Shown: positions 1-9,595 of the stretch, piece after piece
How the letters are laid out: each line of letters begins with the position of its first letter
Position numbering within the stretch: position 1 is the stretch's first letter
Source: Phlegmacium glaucopus
Lineage: Eukaryota > Basidiomycota > Agaricomycetes > Agaricales > Cortinariaceae
Direction of reading: 5' to 3'
NCBI GenBank assembly: GCA_015039465.1
Contig: MU130557.1
Span: 17,324 to 81,323 of the forward strand
DNA: 64,000 nucleotides
The notes under the pieces: generated by a model
The model's input: the letters and a program-made list of their open reading frames with translations, nothing else
Told to the model about the DNA's origin: nothing
Databases searched by the model: none
Made by a program: the position numbers and the translations under genes

Positions 1-660
1 CGACCCGTGAGCCCGTAAGCCCTATAGTGGGCTTATGGTCGGTCTTTGACAGAAAAGACCGACCGGTAAACCCTATGGTGGGCTTATGGCTGGTCTTGTT
101 TACCAAGACCGACGGCCACCCGCAAGCCCTATGTTGGGTTACTGGTCGGTCTTGTGTGTAAAGGACCCGTCACGAGCCCTATAGTAGGTTTTGGTCGGTC
201 TTTTGTGTAAGACCGACCCGTAAGCCCGTAAGCCCTATAGTGGGCTTATGGTCGGTCTTTGACGGAAAAGACCGACCGTAAGCCCTATGGTGGGTTTATG
301 GTTGGTCTTTTCTACCAAGACCGACCCGTAAGCCCTATTTTGGGTTGTTGGTCGGTCTCGTCTGTAAAAGACCGACCACGAGCCCTATAATAGGTTTTTG
401 GTCGGTCTTTTGTGGCAAGCCCGACCCGCAAGTCCTATAGTGGGCTTATGGTCGGTCTTTTGTGCAAGTCCGACCCACAAATCCTATAGGGGACTTTTGG
501 TCGGTCTTTTACACAAAAGACCGACCCACAAGTCCTATAGTGGACTTATGGTCGGTCTTTTGTGCAAGTCCGACCCACAAGTCCTATAGTGGACTTATGG
601 TCGGTCTTTTCTACAAAGACCGACCCACGAACCCTATACTGGGGACTGTTGGCCGGTCTT
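1..660. repeat. Palindromic minisatellite, about 50-56 bp unit
   Basis: About thirteen head-to-tail copies of a unit built from two nested inverted repeats: an inner AGCCC...GGGCT arm pair around TATAGT, and an outer GGTCGGTCTT...AAGACCGACC pair that spans the junction between units. Copies begin near 17, 67, 123, 174, 231, 281, 331, 381, 431, 481, 531 and 580, so the period is mostly 50 bp and a little longer at the left. The array is cut by the window start. Open frames inside it (for example 398-752) are by-products of the repeat and are not genes. It could be a free satellite or the subterminal part of a transposon whose other end lies outside the window. Confidence 0.9.
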
Positions 661-1617
661 TTACACAAAATACCGACCCAGAATGTGTTTTCTGGCTGGT
701 CCTGGGGTATCCCGAGCGCCCAGCCAGAAACCGCTTTCTGGCTAATTTTTGAGTAGATAATTGGTTCGGGTACCCGATTAGTGCTCACCTGCACCCATTA
801 CCCCCCATATGTGTAGGGGCATCAGCTTATCGGTCAATGACAGACATATTCCCAGCATCAGCTTAGTCCGCTGCTGGGTCTATGACGGTACATTTTGACA
901 GTTCGCGCTTCCATCTGAGACGGACAAAGTGGGCTAACATATGTGTCTTTGCGACAGTAAATATGGGCCGGATCAAACGGTGATGCATCATTCCATTTGG
1001 CCTGCATGATGCGGGATATCTTCCAAGCCCCGACACATAACATTCCTTCGGACAGCATTCAGATGTTGAGCTACCGGCTAAGGCCTGAGCTTGAAGCTTG
1101 AGGCTTGCAATAGTGGATATCATACCCAGAACGAGACGGCGTGCGACTTTTAAAGGTATTGATTGATCTTCAAGTCGAGGGATGGTCGTTGCTTTTGCCG
1201 TCGTTGGACACCTCCTCGGTTCATAGACTAGTGGATACTCAGTAAAAATATACATAACACAATAATGAAAGAAAAAGAAAGAACATATTGACGGAAATGG
1301 TTCATTCAAGAATCAAGACTTGCTTCTGTCCTTGGTATTAAGCCGTAGTTTCTCAGAAACTGCATACTACATTAGTTCTACTGTACTTTTGTCAAATTGT
1401 TGTAGCATTCGAAGTTTGCATTCATGAAAGTAAAGGTACTGATAACCTAGTATTACTTACAACAAGGCCTATAGTAAGTAGGCTAATATTTAAGGTATAT
1501 ATATCTCACTCTAAAATATATGTATGCACCCTAGTATGAGAATAAATATATCGGCAATACTTTGAAAAACCCATGCATAATAGGGAAATAACAAAACAGA
1601 GAAATTAAATTAAGTAT
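661..1617. other. No recognisable gene
   Basis: The first part contains a small perfect hairpin (AGCCAGAAA/TTTCTGGCT near 722-743) where the minisatellite fades out. A 148-codon open frame exists on the minus strand (863-1309), but I recognise no domain in it and see no supporting splice structure. The stretch 1310-1617 is AT-rich and apparently non-coding. Confidence 0.5.
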
Positions 1618-2321
1618 TTATGGTCCTCCACCACCGTGTGAGCGGGAGTGGCGTTCCCTATCCGTCCTCAGCTTTTCGACAAAAATGAATGTGACAACTA
1701 TAAGGTCAACCATATGTTGTCCTTGTGGAGAAATTTCGAGAGAAGCGGGGCGAGCGTCTCCTATTATGCCAAGTCATCGGCGGTGGTAGGATGCCACTAG
1801 GGGCTTGGAAGCCTCTTTAAGATATAGCTATTCGAAAAAAAATATGTTATGAGATTATTGGGATCAATAAATAAACATGATGAGATGACTACTTACTTTG
1901 CATACCCTGCGTCCTGCTTGCCATTCGTATTCTTTGCCATCAGGGCCTTTGAAAACACGATTTCTGTATATATATATGCGGTAAGCTGGCTGAATCGAAA
2001 CAGAAGAACGGGTCAAACTAGTCCTTACCTCCCGAAAAGACTCCATCCTGATTTCCTGAAAAACTCAGTTGTATCCATATCAATGCCGTTGTATCGTATT
2101 CGCGACGTGAGGAAGTAACTATAGTCTATTTCTGCCAAATGAGAAAATGAGTCTCGCATGGCATGTTCCTTGTCGACATTTGAAGGGAGAATGCGTTTTA
2201 TGGTGATTAGACGAGGTCCAAGAGTGAAGCACATCGGGGATTCTGACTTGTAGATGACTTGCCCTTCTTTGTTGCACCAGGTCGTGTTCCAAGGAGAGTT
2301 TGTAGATAGGTAGAGATCCAT
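1618..2321 (-). pseudogene. DUF6593 domain protein gene with one in-frame TGA
   Basis: Three exons can be read: 2321-2029, 1963-1897 and 1827-1618, with 65- and 69-nt introns. The spliced product shows the basidiomycete DUF6593 hallmarks: an N-terminal MDLYLSTNSPWNTT motif, then FTLGPR, SRIRYNG and EFFRKSGW, then FKGPDGKEYEWQAG across the first splice, and HMVDLIVVTF plus VEKLR near the end. The function of this family is unknown to me. In exon 3 the frame is interrupted by a single TGA (1774-1776), where relatives usually have serine in an HR-K/R-S-LGIIG context. Everything before and after stays in frame, so this is either a very young pseudogene, a natural polymorphism or a read error. A TATA-like box lies 57 bp upstream. 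Confidence 0.8.
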
Positions 2322-2377
2322 GTTGGTTTCTGTTAGGTTGGGGTGATAGACGTTTCCAGACTCTTGACAATGATACC

Positions 2378-2385
2378 CTTATATA
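2378..2385 (-). promoter_or_regulatory. TATA-like box of the DUF6593 gene
   Basis: TATATAAG on the minus strand, 57 bp before the ATG at 2321. The distance suits a core promoter. This is inferred from position and sequence only. Confidence 0.5.
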
Positions 2386-2818
2386 CACTTACAGGGGTGC
2401 CTTTTCCAGAAAGCAACCACAAGTCAGATCAGGATAACCATCGGGCGCAGCAGTAATACCGCCAACAATGCTGCCAAATTTGAAGGTAACCGAGCATAGG
2501 TCTCATTCACAGCCAGTGACTAGATGAAAGAATGATATTGATCAGGACAAAAAGGAATTCAAAGTTTGAAAAGCAAGTGTAAGTGTATGTGGCTATTCAG
2601 CACTGCCCAAACCAAGGTCGTGAGCGTGTCTGTATCTCCGCATCAACCGTGCGAAAGACGTTGTGGCAGCCGGAAAGAATTAGAAAGAATTCCGCAGTGA
2701 GGAACTTATAGATAGGATCAATCCTATCCAAGTCCCCATCAATCCTTGAGAGGCCCTGGGCCCAGCATTACACTGACAACAAAAGAAGAGGGGTGGCACC
2801 ACTGGCAAATGTGTATAC
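2386..2818. other. No gene seen
   Basis: Both strands contain only short open frames without recognisable motifs. A brief minus-strand peptide near 2400-2520 contains a CGC motif but matches no family I know. Confidence 0.4.
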
Positions 2819-3036
2819 TACAGGGTCTTGCAATATGGTTTGCACAAAAAATTCGCTGCAGTGTTTGATGTGACTGACAGCCACATTTCCACGCATCCCT
2901 ATAGTAATACAGTGAAGCTACTTGAAGGCCAAGATCCGACCATCTATACCTCATTCGGCTAAATTTGATTGACAGGCGGTCACATCATAACGCTCGCTGC
3001 AATTTTTTTGTGCAAACCATATTGCAAGACCCTGTA
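2819..3036. mobile_element. 214-bp MITE with ~30-bp terminal inverted repeats and TA duplication
   Basis: The element runs from 2821 to 3034. Its left end begins CAGGGTCTTGCAATATGG, and its right end is the reverse complement of the same sequence for about 30 bp. TA dinucleotides flank it on both sides (2819-2820 and 3035-3036). TA target duplication and short size point to a non-autonomous Tc1/mariner/pogo-superfamily element. No transposase is encoded. The small minus-strand open frame across it is not a gene. Confidence 0.85.
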
Positions 3037-3109
3037 ATGGTGGTGGGCAATGTCTATTACGGATTTGGCAGCGTTACGTCACGTCACATTGCCAAATGCG
3101 TGACAAAGT

Positions 3110-3900
3110 GTGAAACACTTGAAACATAGCTTGTCAGTTTCCACCCAAATTCCTGCTAAAATGCAGTGTTGGCAACTTCTAGCCTATAGAACACATCCAA
3201 AACTGGTTTCTGTAGCTCAAATCACTGACACAAAATATTATAACATGTATTATGAACATCTCTCAGGAGTTAGAATTTCTTATTTCACACTCAAGCCCTT
3301 AAAAATAAGTGAACTACTGCCAATTCCTATCCAAATTTGAAACTTCCAGCCTATAGAACTGTTCATAAACTGGGCTTTTTAGCTTTTCCTGTGACCAAAT
3401 ATTGTCTATGGTGTGTCAAAAATATTCTTCAAGAATTTCATTATTTTATTTCACACTTATAATCCTATAAATTAGCAAACCCAACCCAAATGCCTGCTAA
3501 ATTGCAATTTTTGAGACATCCAGCCTATAAACTCTTCAGAAACTGAGTTGTGCAACCTATCATAGTGACAAAAAATGCTCTACCATATATTCTCAGCATT
3601 TCTCAGGAATTATATTTTTTAATTTTGCTTTCAACCCTTCACAACTGAGTGATCTTCAGCCAATTTCATCCAAAGTGTGATGTTTGAGACTTCCAACCTA
3701 TAGAACACTTCATAAACTAGTTACTGTAACTAATGTTGGTGATATGAAATGCTCTACCATGCTACCATGTATCCCAAACATTTCTCAGGAGTTTAATCTT
3801 CTGATTTTAAATGTTGAGCTTGATAAAACAAGTGATATCAAGCCAATGCCAGCCAAATTGATGGCTGAAGCTTTTAAGGAATAGAACTCTTCAACAACTC
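3110..3900. repeat. Degenerate ~175-bp tandem repeat
   Basis: A landmark of the form AGCCTATAGAAC recurs near 3180, 3347, 3519 and 3694, and a decayed version lies near 3880, each followed about 100 bp later by a variant of CATTTCTCAGGAGTTA. This gives four to five diverged copies with a period of roughly 172-178 bp. The copies carry no conserved open frame. The array runs straight into the large palindrome at 3849-4066. Confidence 0.75.
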
Positions 3901-4066
3901 ATTTATGAGATTTGTTTTGGTGAGAGAATATGTTATATTGTAAATTCTGAACATTTCTCAGGAATTAGAATTTAAAATATAACATATTCTCTCACCAAAA
4001 CAAATCTCATAAATGAGTTATTGAAGAGTTCTATTCCTTAGAAGCTTCAGCCATCAATTTGGCTGG
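3849..4066. repeat. Large palindrome: two 100-nt arms, 18-nt spacer
   Basis: The left arm, 3849-3948, and the right arm, 3967-4066, are reverse complements with about three mismatches, separated by an 18-nt loop. The left arm is the last unit of the neighbouring tandem repeat, so the palindrome arose by inverted duplication of that unit. Such a structure can extrude as a cruciform or hairpin. Confidence 0.9.
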
Positions 4067-4780
4067 GGAAACATGCATCCAGGAACAACTACACACATTC
4101 ATAAAAATTTATTTATTGTATCCGATTCACATCCTATTTCTATGGATATACATCACTCAAACTCCCCTCTGGGAGTGTTGTACAGAGGAGGAGCTCAGTG
4201 TCTCACTTTCTGCAATGTGACATATGTGTCACACATGCCAAGCCAGATGTCACAGGCATTGCACCACCAATACTAAAAAGGTAAGTACTAAGTGATATAG
4301 CTAACTGTAAGGCATTCTCTGACAGATCACAAGTTCCTATTCAAAACTTTGACATTACTAAATATCAACAAAAATTGAAAATAGATGTAAGAACATACTG
4401 GAAGATGGCCAAAAAAAATTGACAAGTGACAATAAGGAGAATGGAAAATAATTGTCTTGTAAGGTAGGGCTCATGCACAACCTCACCATATCACGTGCAT
4501 GTGAGATTCTGTGACATGCAGCTTCCCAAATGAGGCAGCCACCTTTGCATTTACGAGTGGAATTAGTGTAAGATAGGTACTAACACTGTATCAAAATGAA
4601 GACAACTAAAGTACATTACCACAAGCCTGCCCCTCCCACATCCTTCACAAGTGCAGCGGTGTTAGGGCAACTGCAACGCTGACTTAGTCAAGCTAGCAGG
4701 GGATCCAAAGTTAATAATATTTCAGAAAAGATATCTACAAGTGACTTACCTAGCAGGGGATCCAAAGAGGAAAGGATGGG
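4067..4780. other. Non-coding flank of the retrotransposon insertion
   Basis: No gene is visible. The stretch holds the left copy of a dispersed inverted repeat (4461-4495) and two direct copies of a CTAGCAGGGGATCCAAAG motif (near 4693 and 4751). The second copy is part of the hairpin into which the Ty3/gypsy element inserted. Confidence 0.5.
4461..4495 (+). repeat. Left copy of a ~35-40 bp inverted repeat pair
   Basis: AAGGTAGGGCTCATGCACA followed by a CCTCACCA..ATCAC block. The same sequence occurs in reverse complement at 16006-16040, with three or four differences. The pair faces inward and encloses 11.5 kb, including the whole gypsy element. Confidence 0.7.
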
Positions 4781-4785
4781 GATCC
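4781..4785. repeat. Target-site duplication GATCC, left copy
   Basis: GATCC lies directly before the left LTR. A perfect second copy follows the right LTR at 13904-13908. The 5-bp size is normal for Ty3/gypsy integration. Confidence 0.9.
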
Positions 4786-6328
4786 TGTTACGGCGACTAT
4801 AAGCTTGCACTTGCGCTCAGTGCTGGGCCGATAGACCAAGTAACTAGGGACTGTTGTACAGTTGCAATCGTTGATGAACATGCTGGTTCCCTGCCTTCGT
4901 TTTTCGCATTTTTGGCAGCGACGTTGCTCTACGTTGCCTCTTACACCGACTATTTGCTGTTTTATTTCATAGATAAGTCTCTGGCTATTCAGTCGTCGGC
5001 CCCTACTGTCCCAGAACCTTCCTAAATGCCTTGGCTATATTTTGCTTGTATGATCGCCCCCTTTTCCGGCAGTACCCGGACAACATTAGGTGTTCTGCTT
5101 CCCTTTCGCTCCCTTTCACCAGCGGTCACGTGTATAGTCATGCTATTTCCATATTTGGTAATGCTCACTCGTCTAAGAGTCGTAGGCATGTCCACTGCCC
5201 AGACCGACGTCCCCTTACACTACACCAAATCATTCTGTGTCGAATCATTGTTGCTACCCTACCAGTTGCCCCTATCCAGCAACAATCACCGGACCGAGAA
5301 GTTCCTTGATACCATTGGGTATTTTGGGTCACTGATCATTTATATTCTTTTATTTCTCTTCGGTTACCTCAAACACTTTGTTTCCTTTATTTTTGATACA
5401 GCTACCATCGCTCCTTGATCGCCTCTCTATACTACATGTCTCCTGCCGGTCCTCGGAGCGACGACCGGTCCTCTTTCATTTATCATCCACTACCCCTGAT
5501 GTTTTGTCTCCCCATTTTGCCTAGTCCCTCTTGGACTCCTGTTTCATCATTTTGATTTGTTTTATAAATACCCATGTGCAACTTAGCCATGTGATCTCCT
5601 CTACCTACTATAAAAACCTCCTGTAATTTAGTTACAAAGGACAATAAGAAAGTATTCGCCTCTCTCCCCAGAGTATAGAATTAAGTCTTGTCATCGTCTC
5701 TCTCGTCGTTTGCCTTCGTTTCATTGCGTTTTACTGTGAGTCACCCATACAGCGACTTTACTTCATCACTGCATCGCCCCTTCGTCACTGCATCACCCCT
5801 TCGTCACTGCGTCTCCCCTTCGTCACTGCATTGCCACTCGTTTCGCCCGTCTCATATCTTGTCTCCCTACCTTAGTTGGAACCTTTCTGCATATACTTGA
5901 CTCAGTGTTTAGGCCACCGAAGCCCTGAGCCACATCACACCTCAGTTAGTACAGCACCTAGCATACTGACAGTGTATCATTGTATTCAACAAGTTAAGAC
6001 TAAGGGCGGCAGGTTCTGAGCAAGCTGTGTAGATTAAGACCATAGGAATACAGAAGGTCTAAACTAGGGATTTGTAGCTATGGGTATGGCTCTTATATAG
6101 TAAGGGTTCAAGTCAGAGATAGTCCATGGTCCATGCTAGGTACAAGTCAGTACGAGTCAGAGATAAAGGGGGTGGGAGTGATGGTTATATATAATACAAA
6201 GAAGGTTCAGGGCAAAGGGGAAATTGGGGAAGAGTGGTGTATGAAGGGAACAGTGAGGGAAGGTATATTGTACAGTAGAGAAGAAGGGAAAAGAGTAGGG
6301 GCTATGCACGTACCAGACATTCATAACA
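4786..6328 (-). repeat. 3' LTR of the gypsy element, interrupted
   Basis: This matches the 431-bp partner LTR at 13473-13903 from end to end, except for a 1,108-bp insertion plus a 4-bp duplication at 4872-5983. Read in element orientation it starts TGTTATGAATG and ends CCGTAACA. A short purine-rich AGAGGGCTAA just inside it (6329-6338) is the likely polypurine tract. Confidence 0.95.
4872..5979 (+). mobile_element. Nested solo-LTR-like insertion
   Basis: This block is absent from the partner LTR. It begins TGATGAAC, ends GTGTATCA (TG...CA termini), and is flanked by TCGT (4868-4871) and TTGT (5980-5983), which fits a 4-bp duplication with one mutation. It contains a promoter-like CTATAAAAACCTCC near 5609-5622. 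It has no coding capacity beyond short unconserved frames (4741-5418, 5688-5900). The best reading is a solo LTR of a second, unrelated LTR family that landed in the gypsy LTR. Confidence 0.75.
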
Positions 6329-6344
6329 TTAGCCCTCTATTAGC

Positions 6345-6950
6345 CTAAAGATCGTCCTCGATTTTATTGTTCTTGAAGTATTCAGCTAGGTCTTGTTTCT
6401 GTTGTTCTTCTTCTTGTTGGTTGAGTTGTGAATTGATCTTGATCTTATGTTCCGAAAGTATAAGGATTTGTGCCATCTTGAGTACTTTTGTGGCAGTATT
6501 AATATCTTTCCAAGTTCAGGTGTTGGCTTGATGACTTCCATAGCGAGGGTTGTAAATAACCCAAAGGAGAGAAGCGAATTGTTTAGCAGTGATTCCAGGA
6601 AGTTCAATAGCATCAAATATGTTGGTTCCTCGAATTCTGGATTGTGCTACCATGTTCCCATCAGCTAGGTCTTTGTCAACGAATGCCAGTCGTTCTGAAA
6701 GCCAAATGGATTCTCAATCAAAGAAGTATTGATGAACTTGGAAGTGAATATGTTCAGTTTGGAAGAAGAAATGACCGCCAGCGATATGAAGCATGGGAGG
6801 TAATTGACCAGGTCTGAAGATAGGGATTCCATTTTCAGGCGTGATGTTGTCGATGTATTTGTGAAATTGGCCGATATCGGTATTCATAGCAGTAGCAGTG
6901 TTAAAATTCATGTTAGCGGAAGTAATGTGAGCAGCAGATGTGAGAGCCAT
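6345..6950 (-). pseudogene. Retrotransposon ORF4: BTB/POZ-like protein
   Basis: One reading frame of 201 codons lies between pol and the 3' LTR, on the same strand as gag-pol, and ends 17 bp before the LTR. It is interrupted only by two TGA codons (6714-6716 and 6516-6518). The product resembles the basidiomycete BTB/POZ class: HFFFQTEHIHFQVHQYFFD, then a stop in place of the usual R before ES, then IELPGITAKQFASLLWVIYN followed by PRY, then TWKDINTATKVLKMAQ. A charged C-terminal coiled-coil-like tail (Q/E/K rich) follows. BTB domains mediate dimerisation or cullin-3 binding. What one would do in a retrotransposon is unknown, and capture of a host gene is likely. The BTB assignment rests on pattern recognition alone. 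Confidence 0.7.
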
Positions 6951-7068
6951 GGTGTGGAAGAGGCGATAAGGAAAGGGGGAGGATAAGTTGCAAGTTCTTA
7001 TAAGGAGGAATAGAGTCAGAGATAAAGGGGAGTCATAGATATGAGTGGGGATATTCTTAGCTTATGAC

Positions 7069-8205
7069 TCAGTGTTCTCTGGTAAGGTTACCGTCTTCAT
7101 CTCCGTCAACGTCGTAGAATCCGGTTCCATAAATGTCGGGATTGGGATCTTCTTCCTTTTTGACTTTAGACTTGCATTGGCATGTATTGCCATCGGTCTG
7201 TCCTCGGCACCAAGCAACGTGATCGTAAAAGAGGGGAAGTCGACAGTGGGAGCAGTTCTCTGGTTCTCATTGTCTTCGTTTGGGAGCGGGGGTTCTGTCT
7301 TCTTTTTGATTCTTAGGGCAATTGCTGGGCCAGTGTCCAGGGGCCACCCGTTTGCAGGAGGGGCATTTGTAGGCACCGCATTCTTGTTTGCGATGTCCAA
7401 GGGTACCACATTGAAAGCATTTAGGTCGACTAGTGGGTGCTCGTGTTGTGTATGGGATAGATCAGATGAGAGGGATATTGGCTTCAGACGGTTGTCGAGT
7501 AAGTGGTTGATGACAGATACAAGTTCCAGTCTCTTTGGAAGGGTTACTGAGAGGAATGTTATTTGGGAAAGTAACAGGAGTGTTAGGGGGAGCGGGGATC
7601 CAAAGGTTGACAGTTGGGATTGTTAGAGTCAGGGTCTGTTCGATTCATTTACTTAGTCCATTGATTTCAAGGTGAGGAATGAGTTGTCAGATATTGTGTT
7701 CTTGAGTCGCATTTGTTTGTTGTAATTCTTGTGCCATTTTGATAAGGCCTTCTGCCATCTTTTCTAGGGTATTAGCTTGAGGAAGTACCAGTTGATGGTG
7801 GCAGTAGGCAATGTCGAATGTTTTGAAATTGGAGTCATGGGTCCAATCTCGAAGATAGTCTTGTACGTAGGTTTGGTAATGAGAATATGTGGGGAATTGA
7901 GAGTCAAATATTTGGGTGATATCTTGGATTCTAAATTGTTGGTTGGTAGTAGTAGTAGAGCTTGTAGGGGAAGACGGGGGAAGTGGGAATTGCGTAGCAA
8001 GGAATGTAGTGTGGACATTGAGAGGTTCGTTCTCAAGGATAGTAACAAGGGAGGCAGTAGCACTAAGAGTGGAAGTGGATGAAGGGGTTGTTGACGAGGG
8101 AGTCATGGAGGGAGCAGTCAGAGGGGGGATATTTTCTTTGTTATGGTCACTATAGTCGGTGTCGATCTTTGTAGGCTTGGAGGAGTTCTTGTGCATTGGT
8201 GACAT
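7069..8205 (-). pseudogene. Retrotransposon ORF3 with three zinc-knuckle-like motifs
   Basis: A single 378-codon frame starts at an ATG inside the end of the chromodomain ORF (56-nt overlap, different frame) and runs to 7069. It contains no frameshift and no TAA or TAG, only four TGA codons (7687, 7645, 7462 and 7267, each the first of three bases). The N-terminal half is S/T/P-rich, followed by a helical middle. Residues 263-276 form a perfect C-X2-C-X4-H-X4-C knuckle, 281-296 a C-X2-C-X6-H-X4-C motif, and 318-333 a C-X2-C-X7-H-X3-C motif. An acidic tail ends the protein. It is probably a second nucleic-acid-binding protein of the element, separate from the gag knuckle. Confidence 0.75.
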
Positions 8206-9595
8206 TTCGCTCAGGTTCCCAGGTGTTTTCTGCAGTTGAATATCCTTTCCATTTTATAAGGAAAATGTATCCTCTTCCCTGTTGTCTGTGGGAGATTATT
8301 GACTTGACTTTGTACTCTGGTTGGCCTTCGATAAGGTCAGGAGGTGGTTGTGGGAAGTTATCGCCATAGACTCCATTTGTCTTGTAAGGGGAAAGTAGCG
8401 TGATATGAATGACTGGGTGAATTCTCCAGGAGTGAGGTAATTCCAGGCAGTAGCTGAGGGGACTTAGAACTTCTATGACTTTGAAGGGGCCTTCTCGCTT
8501 AGGTGCCATTTTCTTGGTTTCGTATCGTAGTTTAAGGTATTGTGACTCGAGCCACACCTTATCTCCTATCTTGAATGGGGTGAAACCTCAGGTAATATGT
8601 TCGGTCATGACTTGTCGTGCGAGTTCATGGGCCACATTGGCTTCTTTCCGTGCTTCATGGAGATTGATAAGGTGTTCTTGGGTATCAGGGATGTTGGTTC
8701 TAGGGAATGCGGTGGGGATAGCAGTTGGGTTATAACCCATTTGGAGGAATAGGGGAGATTCTTTTTGCGTAGCATGTGGTTTGGTATTGTAAGAGAATTC
8801 AAGGGTGGGGAGATATTGTCGCCATTGGTCAGGGTTATTTGCGCAGAAGATGGATAGATAAGCTTCAATTTCTTGGTTTGCCCTTTCGGTAGCTCCGTCT
8901 GTCTGTGGGTGATGGGCTGTGCTCATGACTAGGTTGATACCAAGAAGTCGTCCTAATTCCCGAAAGACGTGAGAGGCAAATTGGGGGCCACGGTTGGAGA
9001 TAGCTTTGTCCGGTAATCCGTATCTTTTGTAAAGTGAGTCAAGTAAAATAGAGGTGGTTCTGTTGGCATCAATTGTTTTGTGGCATGGAGTTAGAATTAC
9101 CCCCTTCGTAGACCTGTGGTCGACCATGGCCATGATAGAGTCAAAGCCGTCGGAGGGAGGGAGATCCGTGATGAAATCCATAGTGATCAGAGAGAATGGG
9201 CGGAGTTGTTCGGAACGAATAGGTTGTAAAGGTGGGGAAATAGGGTGTCGGTTTATCTTGTGTTGTTGACAGATGGCACAGCCATCAACATAGTTTCGAA
9301 TGAATGTAGCCATCCCAGGCCACCAATAGTTGCGTTGGACTAGGTTTTGGGTAACAAGGCGGCCAGGGTGTCCAGCAGGGATAGAGTTGTGATGTTTTTG
9401 AACAATGTTACGGCGTAAGTCCATGTTATCAGGTACATAGCAGCGGTTTTTATAGAAAACCAGGTCACCATTGGTTTGCCAGTCACTAAGGGCAGAGCGC
9501 ATAGGGAGGGGTCCGCCATGGAGGATTGCATGTAAGGCGGTTTTGACGACGTCGTCTATTTGTTTTGTAGAGGTTATGAGCTCTTGGAGTTCCAT
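8150..9595 (-). pseudogene. Integrase and chromodomain segment of pol
   Basis: The zinc-binding HHCC domain is visible (HH...NYVDGCAICQQHK), followed by the DDE core: MDFITDLPPSDGFDSIM carries the first Asp, TERANQEIEAYL the Glu. The second catalytic Asp, expected in a S-D-RGPQF motif, is Asn here (AAC, forward 8993-8995), so the enzyme would be inactive. The frame then meets a TGA (8588-8590) and continues in the same frame to a chromodomain (VKSIISHRQQGRGYIFLIKW followed by KGYSTAENTWEPE), the module that steers integration toward modified histones. The 3' end overlaps the start of ORF3. Confidence 0.92.

Noticed and set aside
1..660. CRISPR array
   Set aside because: Units are contiguous tandem copies without unique spacers, and the genome is eukaryotic.
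398..794. Overlapping open frames on both strands in the minisatellite
   Set aside because: They follow the repeat period and have no codon-level conservation or domain; they are by-products of tandem repetition.
863..1309. 148-codon minus-strand gene
   Set aside because: No recognisable motif, an uneven composition and no splice or promoter support.
2390..2520. Hydrophobin or other small cysteine-rich secreted protein on the minus strand
   Set aside because: The peptide has only one close cysteine pair and lacks the eight-cysteine hydrophobin pattern.
7062..7409. 115-codon minus-strand ORF as the retrotransposon's product
   Set aside because: The neighbouring frame (8205-7069) carries the zinc knuckles and stays free of frameshifts; this one is a shadow in another frame.
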